Positions 52,958 to 64,000 of a stretch of 64,000 nucleotides of DNA are shown here, piece after piece (within the stretch, counting starts at the first letter, position 1; each line of letters begins with the position of its first letter). Source of the DNA: Hofstenia miamia (lineage: Eukaryota; Xenacoelomorpha; Acoela); the NCBI GenBank assembly GCA_004352715.1, contig SCFE01000093.1, positions 583,001 to 647,000 of the forward strand. The letters run 5' to 3'. The notes under the pieces were generated by a model that ran no database searches, was not told the DNA's origin, and saw only the letters and a list, made by a program, of their open reading frames with translations. The translations under genes were made by a program, and so were the position numbers.

Positions 52958-55900
52958 AAATTAGACAATTATTAGAAAGAGGTATTGAAAGATTGAAGCA
53001 TTACAATGTAAATTACATAAAATTTACATGCAATGAAAATGAACAATGTAGATACTTTTATAATATGTACACACGCAAACATTATTTGTGTCAAATTTTG
53101 AATTTCTAAACAGTGGATTCGGTTGGATCTAGGATTGAGCGGTACCAGTATTTTATTGGTTCCAATGTCAATTAGTTCAATTAGATTTGATTTCAGTCCT
53201 GTCCCATTCCAGTACCATGAAATTCCCTGGTCCCATTTGTAGGATGTCATAACAATTATTAGTAATATTTTGAAATGCCAATTGCTTCATTTATGGTCCC
53301 AGCCCCACTGATGTGCTTAGTCGAGAACTTTAGTCCCATGTAACTGGAACCAATAAAAGCAATTTTACTGAGTCGTCCCGCAGAACCGTAGTCATGTTGG
53401 TTTCGGGTTAAAATATCTGATCCACTTGTAATCTGTTAAAAATTGTTTTTTTCAAAAATAAAAACTCCTACTTAATTCGTTATAGATATTGAGGAATGTA
53501 TTTGGAATTCTGTTTTTTTACCGTTCAATTTTTAAAATTATTTATTGATTTAACAAAAGTTTTATTATCCGTCTGTTTTTTCTCTAAAATGATAAATTCG
53601 GTTGGATTGGGATGTGCTAATTTTTTAAAATAAGGAAATAAAACAGGTCCATTTTTAGTAACCTTGAATATATTAGCTATCGCAAAGTTTATAGGGACAG
53701 TAATTTCATACGTTTTAAATAAACTTCTGGATTATTAATCCAACATTCTACTTATTCGACTCAAGTGTGAAATGTTGTAATTCATGTTTAAACAAGAAAA
53801 TGAATCGAAAGTGTGGTTAGTTATTTAGACATATTATGGTCATCGCAATTGTAAAGTGATAAATTACAAAATACATTTTCAACAAAATTTTAAATGCGCA
53901 TTTTGTTTTGTTAATTAATTCTTGAGGAGGGTCTAATGATATACACAATCAAAGCAAATATACTCCATTTCCATAGCCGAAGTAAGGATTACTTCTGATG
54001 AATGATCAACTACTTTAGCACACAAATCTTAATATAAATTTGAAAATTACTTCTCTGAATAATTGGTCTCAAAACAGATGTCAAATTGAATTCGTAAAAA
54101 GCAATCGCTTGGGAGTTTCATATACAAGTTATTAGCAGCTATAATACATCATTTAATGTTTTCAACTGATTAGACTTCATTTCCGTGCATCAATAACATT
54201 TGGTTGCATGACTAACTTTTCCTAAGTGATTCTCAGAAATCGGGAACCTGCAGTGTTTAATCCGATCAACTCTGAAGCCATTAACTCTACTGAGGTTGGG
54301 CTTTTTGACATACTCAAAGGGTTGGAGTGGGTCAAATTACCCTCCATTTATTTTCCGTTCTAGTGACCAAATCAGTTCATAATTTTGCATGTGGTATACC
54401 TGAACATTAACCTTACCAAAAAATGTTATCATTATTCTAATGTTGGAATATTTTGTAATTTTAGTACATACTTACTACCAGCTGAAATATAGTCCAAAAT
54501 GATATTTTCTGATCATTATCAAAGAAATATATCTTATAAGCTTATACACACTTACTGAAAAGCCATAGCAATCAAAATAAAGGCTAATGGAGAAGATAAG
54601 ATTAGATTCACATTAAAAGATGACTCGATTTCCATCCAACAAACTGTAAATAAAGGAAAAAGGCATCGACCCAAACTTTTGGGTGGAAACTCCACCCACA
54701 TAAATTTTTGTCTCATAATCAAATATGTACAAAGAGGGGGTAAATTTATCCCACCCTCAACCTAAATGGGGTTAAAGTTTCAGCTTACATGTTTTACCAT
54801 TAGAATAGAAATAAACGACTTGAAATTTATTAATTGTAAAAGGCTACTAAAAGTTAATAACGAACTTGCAAATAATTTTTCAAATATAAATTCCAACTGC
54901 TTCTTATGCAAAGTGGCAAAATCTTAGGTACGAATAGAAAGATATCTTAGTTATCTAGAACTTAAAAGTCCTCTGTTGACTGATTCCTTCAGCTTAGCTA
55001 TGCACATGACACAATTATATTTTATCACATGGAAAAGGTTTTTTTTAATACAATTGATGAACTTAGATTACACTTATTGATTTGGAGCTGGCAGAATCTT
55101 TCCCTTCAGAGTTAAGCTAGTGCCCTTTTCTACTTTTAGGCAAACCCAATTTCACTGATTTACTAAAAGCATTAATGAATATCTGCATTGAGCACAACCC
55201 AAGGAACAAAAGACCTTAATTTTGAGGATTCAAAATTTTTTGTTCCAAGGATTAAGGATTTTTTCCTAGTGGAAGACTGGCTACCATACAAAGTTACCTT
55301 GGTCAAACATGCTAAAATATAATTTTTCAAAGTGCAATGAATATCTTGAAAAGTTTCAACAGCTGATCTTGCGAACAGAGTAAGAAATATACATTACTAT
55401 CATTTTATTGGGAGTAGTAGTCAATAACGCTATGAACTTAATAGCTATTGAAATTAAGTTTAGTGAAAATTAAATTGTATATTGTCAACTCTTTTTAAAT
55501 AACTTCTTTGCTTTCGAACTAGCAGTAGGGAATTCCTTGACTTGTAAAATGCAGTTTTTAAATAGAATACCAAACTTTTATTAACTAAAAAATAATTTTC
55601 CCTTGAATTTACAGATAACACAGACTGATGTGCTTTTAGGAAATGAAAGAAATAGCAACCATTTTCTCCCCATGCGTTTGAATATTTGTTTTAGTGAAAA
55701 CAAAGAACTGCTTTATATAAAATTGTTTATCCTAACTAAATTTTAAAAGACATTCTGTTGATTTATGCCTTGAAAGAAACTGAGGAAATTAACAGAAATT
55801 TTAGGCTACATTTTTAATTAACTAATGCATAATTCTCCCTGCACATTAGCATTGATATTTAATTTCGTCTGCTCAGAAATTATACGCAAAATAAATAATG

Positions 55901-56530
55901 TTGTTGAATTTTTAAAATTCAATTTATTAACAGCGTGTTGTCGAATGAGTGCTATATCCAAATTAAAAATCGTTTTCAATTTCAACCGCAGTGTGCGAAT
56001 AATTTACGTCGCATTTGGTTGACAATCAAAAGCAAAAGTCTACAAGCTGTTGCTCAATTGTTGCTTTCACTATAATCATTTATTATATTCACATTTATCG
56101 GAATCTTTGAAAGTAAAATTTAAATATTTTTAACAATATTTTTACAATACTGAAACATTAGTTTAATTAAGAGAACCAAAAACAGATATTTATATAGCCT
56201 ATTAAAAACCATTCGAGTATATACATATTGATTTCAAAGTATTTATATGTTAATTAACTAACTTACTGAAAATTTAACTTTTTCTATATTTATCGAATCA
56301 CACAGTCGATTAAGTCATTTTTACAGACACTTGTTGCTTTTTGTAAGCTTGTGTTCCAAAACAAAGTTGTAAATTTCTATAATTCTAAAGTTTATAGTTC
56401 TATTTATATGGACATTGATTTCAATAAATGAATCATTTAGTGATTAACCTCGCATTTAAATGATTGACATTGAAAATTATTGAAATTTTTAAGAGTAAAT
56501 CTTAACTGTGAAAAAACAGCCATTGTAATC
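52958..56530. other. Intergenic; degenerate GGTCCCA/GGAACC words at 53100-53400
   Basis: No coding sequence recognised. The word cluster around 53100-53400 (GGTACCAG, GGTCCCA, GGAACCA and complements) resembles the ends of the hAT-like elements, but no terminal pair was resolved. Confidence 0.45.
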
Positions 56531-56960
56531 AGGGTCGTGACCAGGTACCTGATACTGAAGTATTGCATTTGAGAATACTTGAAAATACACACTTCTCAGA
56601 AATACTTGCAAGTGCTTGATGTCTTAATTGACAGATTGGGCTCTTATGATTGGGGTTTAAATTCCTTACTTTTGAGAAATTTCAGACAAAAAGTTCGAGT
56701 AGTAAGTTCTGTCTTTACCAACAAGATCACCAGCAGTTGAAAGATCTTTTAGTAAAACAGGAATAATCGTACGTACCCCAGCTTAGAATGAAACTAAATT
56801 CAAAGATTACTGAAGCAACTTACGGCGGTCATTTATTATATCCAAAGTGATTATTGATGTTGATAATCTTATGAAACTACTTGAAATAAAAAGCTTTTTC
56901 TGAGAAATAGATGATATGCAGTTGACAAAAATTTCAAATACTTGACTCTAGTTGATACGT
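56531..56960 (+). mobile_element. hAT relic
   Basis: A left-end-like CAGGGTCGTGACCAGG at about 56531, AATACTTGA words at 56555-56620 and again near 56935, and between them (56718-56795) a plus-strand frame LPTRSPAVERSFSKTGIIV, the hAT dimerisation signature, with stops afterward. Confidence 0.6.
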
Positions 56961-57291
56961 GGTAAATGCAATCCTTGTCAATACCTTGTTTGTAATAACA
57001 CTAATGTGTATTTCTATTGAAAGCAGAGTATTCTTTAGGTTCAGGTTTTCTGGATTCAGTTGAAAACGCAGCTTTTGAAAAACACATTCTGCACAAGCTA
57101 CTGACTGGAGGACAGTCAGAATTATTTTGGTGATCTCAGATAGTAAGGGAAACTTATTAAAACAGCACTTAAAAGAACAACAAGCTTCAGTAAATTCATC
57201 ATTAAGTTCTTTTTCTCATTGGGATTTGGAAATCTTTCAGGCTTAAAATTTAGGCAATCAAAATATATTTAAGTTGTTTGCAGTTTGTGAT

Positions 57292-57568
57292 GACTGAGGA
57301 GTTTCCACGTAGATATTTAGCAATCACTTCTTAAGGATCTAAATCAAGATCGCAATAATCTTGCCTGCAGTGTGCATCGTGTTAACGATACAAAAATCGA
57401 TAAATCATTTTAATAGTTGACTGTGGTTANGACTGAGGAGTTTCCACGTAGATATTTAGCAATCACTTCTTAAGGATCTAAATCAAGATCGCAATAATCT
57501 TGCCTGCAGTGTGCATCGTGTTAACTCTACTAAAATGGATAAATCATTTTAATAGTTGACTGTGGTTA
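57292..57568. repeat. 138-bp duplication around a single N (assembly overlap)
   Basis: 57292-57429 and 57431-57568 match apart from a few bases (about 57515-57540 in the second copy). The N is at 57430. Confidence 0.85.
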
Positions 57569-60500
57569 GAAATGTATTGAAATGATTTTTGTTTAAATGA
57601 TTTGATGATATTTATGTCTAACATATCATTTAAAGGTCATTTAAAAATTTCCACAGATATACAGGTAGGCTCCATATTCATACTTTCTTTGACTCAATGA
57701 ACATTGAGAAATCTAATCAGATATGGAATTGCGCAGATTTTTTCAGGCCCGACCCGAATTTGGAGTCTACTACGCTACTGATATTAGACTTTATTAATGT
57801 ATAGATAATTACAAACATGTAAAACTAATATATGCATAGCAAAGAAATATTTATTTTTTTAAAAAATATAATGTACTTTTGCTGCGCTGCAAATGCTTTC
57901 GATGATCGTAAACTTAGAGGAAAATTTCTTCGTAATTGCAAAACTAAAATGTCCAGCTTTTTGTGATTTTGATCCGATTTTGGATTGATCAAATGGTATT
58001 TTTCAATTTTGTGTGAAAAAATTCCAAGACAAAAAATATAACAAGCAAACTGTATGTATCATACATAATTCACAGTTCCCAATTGTTGGTAAGAATTTAG
58101 TAATTATAAGGCCTCAATTGTTACTAGTCTGTAAAAGTTAGCATTTCAGAAGTATACAAAATGTTGAAAATTTGTTTTTATGAAATTTCCAGGAAATCAA
58201 TGGTTTGTCATTAATAACGGCAATATTAACAACATGCCAACTGTTTAGCATTCTACCAAGTACACCGACCCGCAGAGTTAGAGATGGTCCATTCCAGACC
58301 CGGACCATGGCCGGCCCGCTCCCTGGGTAGTATACGCAAATAATTGATCCTCGTCTATTAGAATGACAAAATATGTATTTAAAATTTAAAGGGATGCTAT
58401 GCTCGTAATTTAAGGTTTATGTTTTTAACGCACTAATCAAGTGATTCAAACGATCCAGATTTTTACAGTTTTATTAGTTCTGATATATTCGTTACTGTCT
58501 GGGAAAAGGGGAACCATTTCCAACTCTACCGACCTGAACAGATTCTATCAGATTACATGATTATGCTCTTTTATGAAAACAATATTTCAAACAGTGTATT
58601 CTTATTTTCATTATATTACATTAATTCAATTTTTAACTTTGAAATGTAATTCATGGTAAGGTCACCACATTACTTTGCATAGCTTTAAGAATTCGTGTAG
58701 GTTATAGAATGAATGCTATGCCACGATATGTAGCTACGATCTATCATAAATCCTCAGTAGTTCCACAGATTTTATGGGGTATTTTGCGAATTATTTTGAA
58801 ATGGTGCAAATACCTGTTTCTTATAAATACCGATATCATTTTCAAAACAGTACTCGAGAGCCTACTTTGAGAATTAGAACTATTAAAGGGAGTAATAAAG
58901 CTATTAAATAGTAAGACAATTTCTCTTTGCTCAACTCTAAGTTGATTTACTGTATATTCAAAACACTTCATAGAAAGAAATGTTACATATAGATTCAACC
59001 TCGAATATTAGCAAATCACGTGTAATTTCTGTTTTTTTGTTTAAGTTTAGTCAACCGAAGATGACTCTACAAACAGAAAATTTATTTGTGTATTAATTTT
59101 TCTATTATATAATAACAGCTTTCGACGTGAAATTCTATTGTGAAAATAAAATGAGCTAAGAAGACCTGTCCACTTTTCGGATCCAGATCAATTTCTGACC
59201 TCTTGAATTTTTATGGATCGATCTATATGATTTCAATTGTTTCATGGTTTATAAAGAAAATAACTTGCAAGTTGCAAGGGAAAAGCAGCTTCACTTAGTA
59301 ACGACATGAGTTAAGTAATAGAAATAAAAAAGTGAATATGGTCCGATCTTGTTCTGTACCGACTTCGATACTGCGGCAGAAATGTTGGTAAAAACTAAAA
59401 GGCTCTTTGTGCCCTAAAATCATTACTTTTTAATACACTATGTTCTAATACATTAATTTTCTTGGAATGTTTTTGTGAAACATAAAAAGACTCACACGTG
59501 ATTTTAGCAGCCTTATGATAAAAGCTAACATATGCATCTTGTTTAAATTTGCTGTACCCATAACTAAACTCCAAACCTGCCGATTCATTAAAATGATAAA
59601 AATTGGTAACCTCAGAGTTCTGGAGCTGTCTACAACATAGTTTTCATATGTAAATATAATTTCGATGGCAATACTCCTGCATCGAATTCAGCAAAAATTA
59701 CGGATTTACTCTAGAAAAGCTTACATTGAACTAATATTTTAGATCCTTGAAGTGTCTACAAGATCTATAGATGAAGATCCATGGATAAGTATGCAAATAC
59801 CATACGCACAACACAACCAAAAAAGAATTAATGTCATTTTCAAATAAAATGACTACCTATATACTACGTTAAATATTGGCCAAAGCCATTGATTTGTCTA
59901 AAGCATTCTTTCCACTGGGACTGAATCCTGGGTCTAAATATTCCACTGAAAATGAAACTAACATACGATTGGAACATAAACAAAGAACCTGGAATCATGG
60001 ATTATAGAATACTACTAAAAAAATTTTGTGAATTTTGATGTACATGTAAATATATGCTGTACGATAAGACCACATGGGGCATGGGATACGAAGGCATAAT
60101 GGAACTGGCAGAGGATGGGTTGGGACTGGGACCGGGACCAAGTCTAATGGACTAAATGGAACTGGGAGCGAAAATATTCTGGTAGAACTCTGTCGGAGAT
60201 CACACAACCGTAAAAAGAGTCTTTTCTCTTGACACTGGGATGAGCATCTAGTAATTAACAACTTGTATTTTCAGTTCTTACTCTAGGACTGATACATGGG
60301 TTAAAAAAATTAATCCATCAGTCCCTATATTATCAGTATAGAGATATGAATGCTAAAGAGTATAAATCAGAATAATTTAAATTTTATGGTAATGGGTGTT
60401 GTTTTGATAAATTGGTGTGATATGACATTATAAATGAAAACATTGTTAATCTTGGATCATTTTTGATCGGATAGAGAAATGAAGCTAAAATTGGAATCCT

Positions 60501-63500
60501 TGTACACATTACCTTATGTTTCTAATGTTTTCGTATTCCCAGAAATGCATATGCTTAAGCTATATGCTCAATAGTATTAGTTCATTTTTTTGCTGTTTCA
60601 TGAGTATGAGCATACGTACATAAATATTAATGAATTAGGGAACTTTCTAGATAACTTTTAAATGTATTTCATATTCTACACATGCGAAACTTCATAGATA
60701 CTTCTCTAGACAGAATACTAACAATCTATATCTAACCTACTTTTTCAAAGTTTGATTTCTGGTTCAGAACAGGTTAAATTTGATAATTTACCCATAAAAT
60801 GAATAGACCATTAATTAACTATTTTAATGCGAATAAATTATTTTCATGATCATCTTGTAGTATTGTTCTATGTAGATCCACATATAGTCATCTTTCAATT
60901 GTTGATTATTACCGTTGTATGAGACGATTGACAATCAGGTATTTGGGACGAGGCAAAAGTAGCAAAGTCGTCTTTATTTATTACATAAATTCTATTTTCT
61001 GATCATGTTTTTAAGTTAACAATAAAATTTAAGTGAAATGGTTTCTTTATGCTCCCTTAATTCCATGTATTTGAATAATAATTGAACGAAATCACTCGCT
61101 GCTCTAAACTTTAAGAGTTTCTCATGCAATGAATTTTTAATAGTAAATTTCTATTTCGATTCCCTGTTTTCCATGGCTACTGGCCATTTAAAGCTAATGA
61201 ATTATTCTCATTTTTGTCACTTAAATCCAGAAAAGATAATGAGAGTGTTGCTTCAATTATTACTTTTATCAATGACGTTACTGAGGCAAATCATTTTGCC
61301 AAAAGCAATTGGAACACTCATTTGAAAGAATTTCCAAGTAACACTTAATTAGCTGATGGTGTAGAATTATATATGACTTTCATATTGAATTTGACACCCC
61401 ACTAGCTCATTCAAACACAGAGTGCAAATTTCTTTCTCACACTTCAGGCCCTTTACTAATATTCATTTTAGAGAGCAAAGAGATATTAGAAAGCTTAGAT
61501 ATACCACTTATGAACTCGAATTGAATAAGCATAGGTGTTTTCATTGACTTTTTAATAACAGAAACCTTATTCACAATTTATGAGAATTCCAAAAATTAAT
61601 AAGTTCTAATTCTAAGCCCAACCGTTTTTGAAATTCTATGATTATCAAGAAATTCTGTCTTTAGCTTGATGAGAAGCTCGCTGCAATTAAGGTTAATGTT
61701 AACTCACAGCAAGGTGGTTGGGTCTACTTCCTCCCATTGGTTGAGTAAAAAATGTAAGCCATTCATCCATATGAATGAATTTTAGTGAGTTGGGGATAGG
61801 GGAGGGGTCGTTTCAAACATTGTTTCACATTTACAATTTTGATGATTTTCTTTTAAATTATGTGTTTTAGTGCATGCAAAACGTGGTTAAATTTGTCATG
61901 CATTATGTGTTTTGTAAAAATCAATTTTAACTGGTATTGTCATTAATGGTTTTTGGGAGAAATAGAGAAAAACATTCACTTAATAGAGAATTGTAGGTTG
62001 GTGGAGTACATGGCGTCAAGTAGACTGGGTCGCTCAATTGGTTTAGTTGGGTTAGGTCCAATATTCCGTAAAAGCTAATGGGTCGACTAAGTTTGGGTTA
62101 AGTTTTCCAAGTGGATGGGTTCGTTCTTTGATTCCGACAACATTTATAACATGAGGCTTTCGTTCAACTAAATCCTATTCGACCAAAGCTTTTCTGGGCT
62201 CCTCAGGCACGTGGGAAAATTCCCCTAGAAGTCCGCTGTACCAGTATCGCCCCATCGATATAGTAGCTGATTAAGAAATGTGGTACCATTGACGGTACGT
62301 TACAGGACCTGCCCTTCTCTAATAATCTTTGACGGTACAGGGACTTCATTATGGATTATTTTGTTTGCTTGTTTTCGACGTTTTGAGACAACGATACAGT
62401 GGGACCAAACAGTACCGGTAATATGATTTATGACATCGGGACGGTACCCGTACTGTAACGGACGGGACTTGGACAAGATTTTTGTGCCACCACAGGCCTC
62501 TCTATTATGATATTATAACAAAACTTTGCTCAATATTCATATCAGCACAATTAATTTGGAATGTTTGATGCCAACATTATTTATATGGCCCTCATCAAAT
62601 CTTAAAATTTCTGGATTTTTTGAAATACATTAAATATTAGTTTTAGCAGTTGGAAATGATGGAATTAATTAGAATTCATTCCTAACTTTTCAAATATAAA
62701 TTTCTTACTTTGTTTTACACTAACCATAATAGTAATTTTTGCAAGAATTACAAACTATACACCCGGAAGACACCCAATGCCATCTTTAAAATGAGTATAT
62801 ATTTAAGAAATTTTATTAGGGGTCATAACTCCTAATAAAAGTTTGAGAAATTTTCCGAGTTTCAATAAGAAAGGTTCACAACTTTTTGAGTAATAATCAA
62901 ATGTTGAGTGGAGCCCATCTAGGGGTCAAATAGGGTTAAAATATGCTCATTAGCGATGTGGGGATGGTTTTGATATTAAAAACTTCGATTACGGTTTCTC
63001 AGAAGATATGACCGACTTGCAGCAATGGTTGGGTCGACAGAAAATTCTACAGGTCAGGATCATTCAAAAATCCTTGAACAAATAGAGCCTACAGACATTT
63101 CATAACGACAATATTCTACATTTATAATCTCTATTAACCCTTTGTTTGTTAAACCTGAAAATATCCAAGTTCAAAATTTCAGAAATGATTTAACAATATC
63201 TTTGTCTATAAGACATTACCTATTATGTAATTACCAAATTCATTTGTTTTCCCGACCGCAGCGAATACCTGATAGCGTCAACCATGCACACGCCAATTGT
63301 ATTTAAATTGAACTAGACATGAAGGAGTTGGAAAGAAATCTCCCTTTGGCTAAATCCGTAAATTACTCTTAATTATGGATCGCGAAGGTTTCAATTGACA
63401 ATTTTAAAGCGCAGTCTTTATGTCTATTTCCTTTGGCTCTATGATTTCTCCTAAGACTTAACTAAATGGAAGGAAGACTATGTAGATCTTGTTCAACATG

Positions 63501-63510
63501 CTGTATTTCG
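57569..63510. other. Long stretch without a recognised gene
   Basis: Only low-level structure seen: GACCCG/GGCCCG words near 57748-57765 and 58265-58320, GGGACC/GGAACTGG words at 60095-60170 and GGTAC/ACGGTAC words at 62280-62470, all in the style of the hAT-like subterminal clusters. No protein or RNA gene recognised. Confidence 0.45.
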
Positions 63511-63516
63511 ACACTA

Positions 63517-64000
63517 TAGGGTGTCTCAAAAATGTACTCACTCTTAGGATTATGAGAAAACCTTTATTTATGGACATAGAGCGAAATGAAATAGCACCGA
63601 ATACATGAGACAAATGTGTTTAAAGAATCATGTTTGCGAATGTGCAAATTGATGACCATTATTGCCCAGACAACGCTGATAACGCGCACCAAGGGATTAG
63701 CAAGCGTCGCGAAACATGTCATTAGGAATATCACGATATTGTCTTTCAATTTCCAATTTGAATGCATCAGTTGTCCTTTGTTTGTTGGCATAAACGTTGT
63801 CTTTTAAGTATCCCCATAAAAAGTAGTCCATGGGTGTTAGGTCTGGGGAACTGGCAGGGTATTCAATGGGGCCCCTTCGTCCAATCCATGTGTCAGGAAA
63901 CACTGCATCAAGGTAAGCTCGTACATCGCGATGGTAGTGGGGAGGTGCTCCATCTTGCTGAAAGTAAATTTCGCTGTCTTCACCAAACATCTCTGTAATT
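63517..64000 (-). mobile_element. Mariner-type transposon (DD41D), 3' part, runs off window
   Basis: The end at about 63517 begins TAGGGTGTCTCAAAAATG beside a TA. The transposase lies inside on the minus strand. The other end is outside the window. Confidence 0.75.
63697..64000 (-). pseudogene. DD41D mariner transposase, C-terminal part
   Basis: Enters from the right edge in frame (ITEMFGED...). Contains FQQDGAPPHYHRDVRAYLD and SPDLTPMDYFLWGYLKD; 41 residues separate the two aspartates, the spacing of the rosa/DD41D group. A TAA after RDAC ends the frame at 63697, yet the same frame continues beyond it with SLGARYQRCLGNNG and HQFAHSQT, the usual family tail, so the stop looks like an inactivating mutation. 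Confidence 0.82.

Noticed and set aside
59995-60261. Minus-strand Pro/Val-rich frame
   Set aside because: It is a reading of the GGGACC/GGAACTGG word cluster, not a protein.

Overview
This is animal genomic DNA. It is AT-rich and full of (TA)n microsatellites, with spliceosomal introns, GT-AG junctions and decayed Tc1/mariner, IS630-like, hAT, piggyBac, Penelope and LINE elements. The transposon mix (a DD41D mariner, Tc1, piggyBac) and the divergent channel sequence suggest an arthropod, possibly a repeat-rich crustacean. The lineage is an inference and was not tested.

The window holds one real gene. It is a complete NALCN-type sodium leak channel on the minus strand, running from the ATG at 45268 to the stop at 4621. 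I joined 18 coding exons by eye using splice signals, intron phase and remembered vertebrate NALCN. They give about 1,715 residues, close to the vertebrate length. All four pore loops are present and read E-E-K-E in domains I-IV. Several exons lie in no long ORF, including the domain III pore, domain III S2-S3, domain IV S2-S4, part of the II-III linker and the last exon. The only junction that does not close is the 3' end of exon 15, which runs straight into a (TA)n tract.

Layout: 1-4.5 kb holds a Tc1 end, a small Tc1-type MITE and a Penelope-like relic. 4.6-45.3 kb is NALCN; its introns carry a hAT-like element (6.7-9.5 kb), an IS630/Tc1-type element with iterated long terminal repeats (11.3-13.0 kb), a piggyBac-like element (15.5-16.8 kb), a hAT nested inside a hAT with perfect 8-bp target duplications (32.9-34.7 kb), a hAT-like MITE (35.2-35.5 kb) and a dead Tc1 (38.8-39.4 kb). 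45.3-64 kb has no recognisable host gene. It holds MITEs, a LINE reverse-transcriptase relic, a hAT-like MITE with a broken PHD-finger relic, a hAT dimerisation-domain relic and, at the right edge, a DD41D mariner.

Two patterns go beyond the gene. First, every isolated single N is flanked by a long direct duplication ending exactly at the N, or by a small misplaced contig. These look like unmerged haplotype or contig overlaps, not biological duplications. Second, many of the mobile elements have ends packed with one short word specific to that family (CACGG, CTTGGGT, TATTGGG, GCTCGG, ATTAATGG, GCAATCTAAATT), as expected for amplified transposase-binding sites. I did not find a convincing new gene system. 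The most unusual objects are the IS630-like element with iterated terminal repeats and the nested hAT locus.
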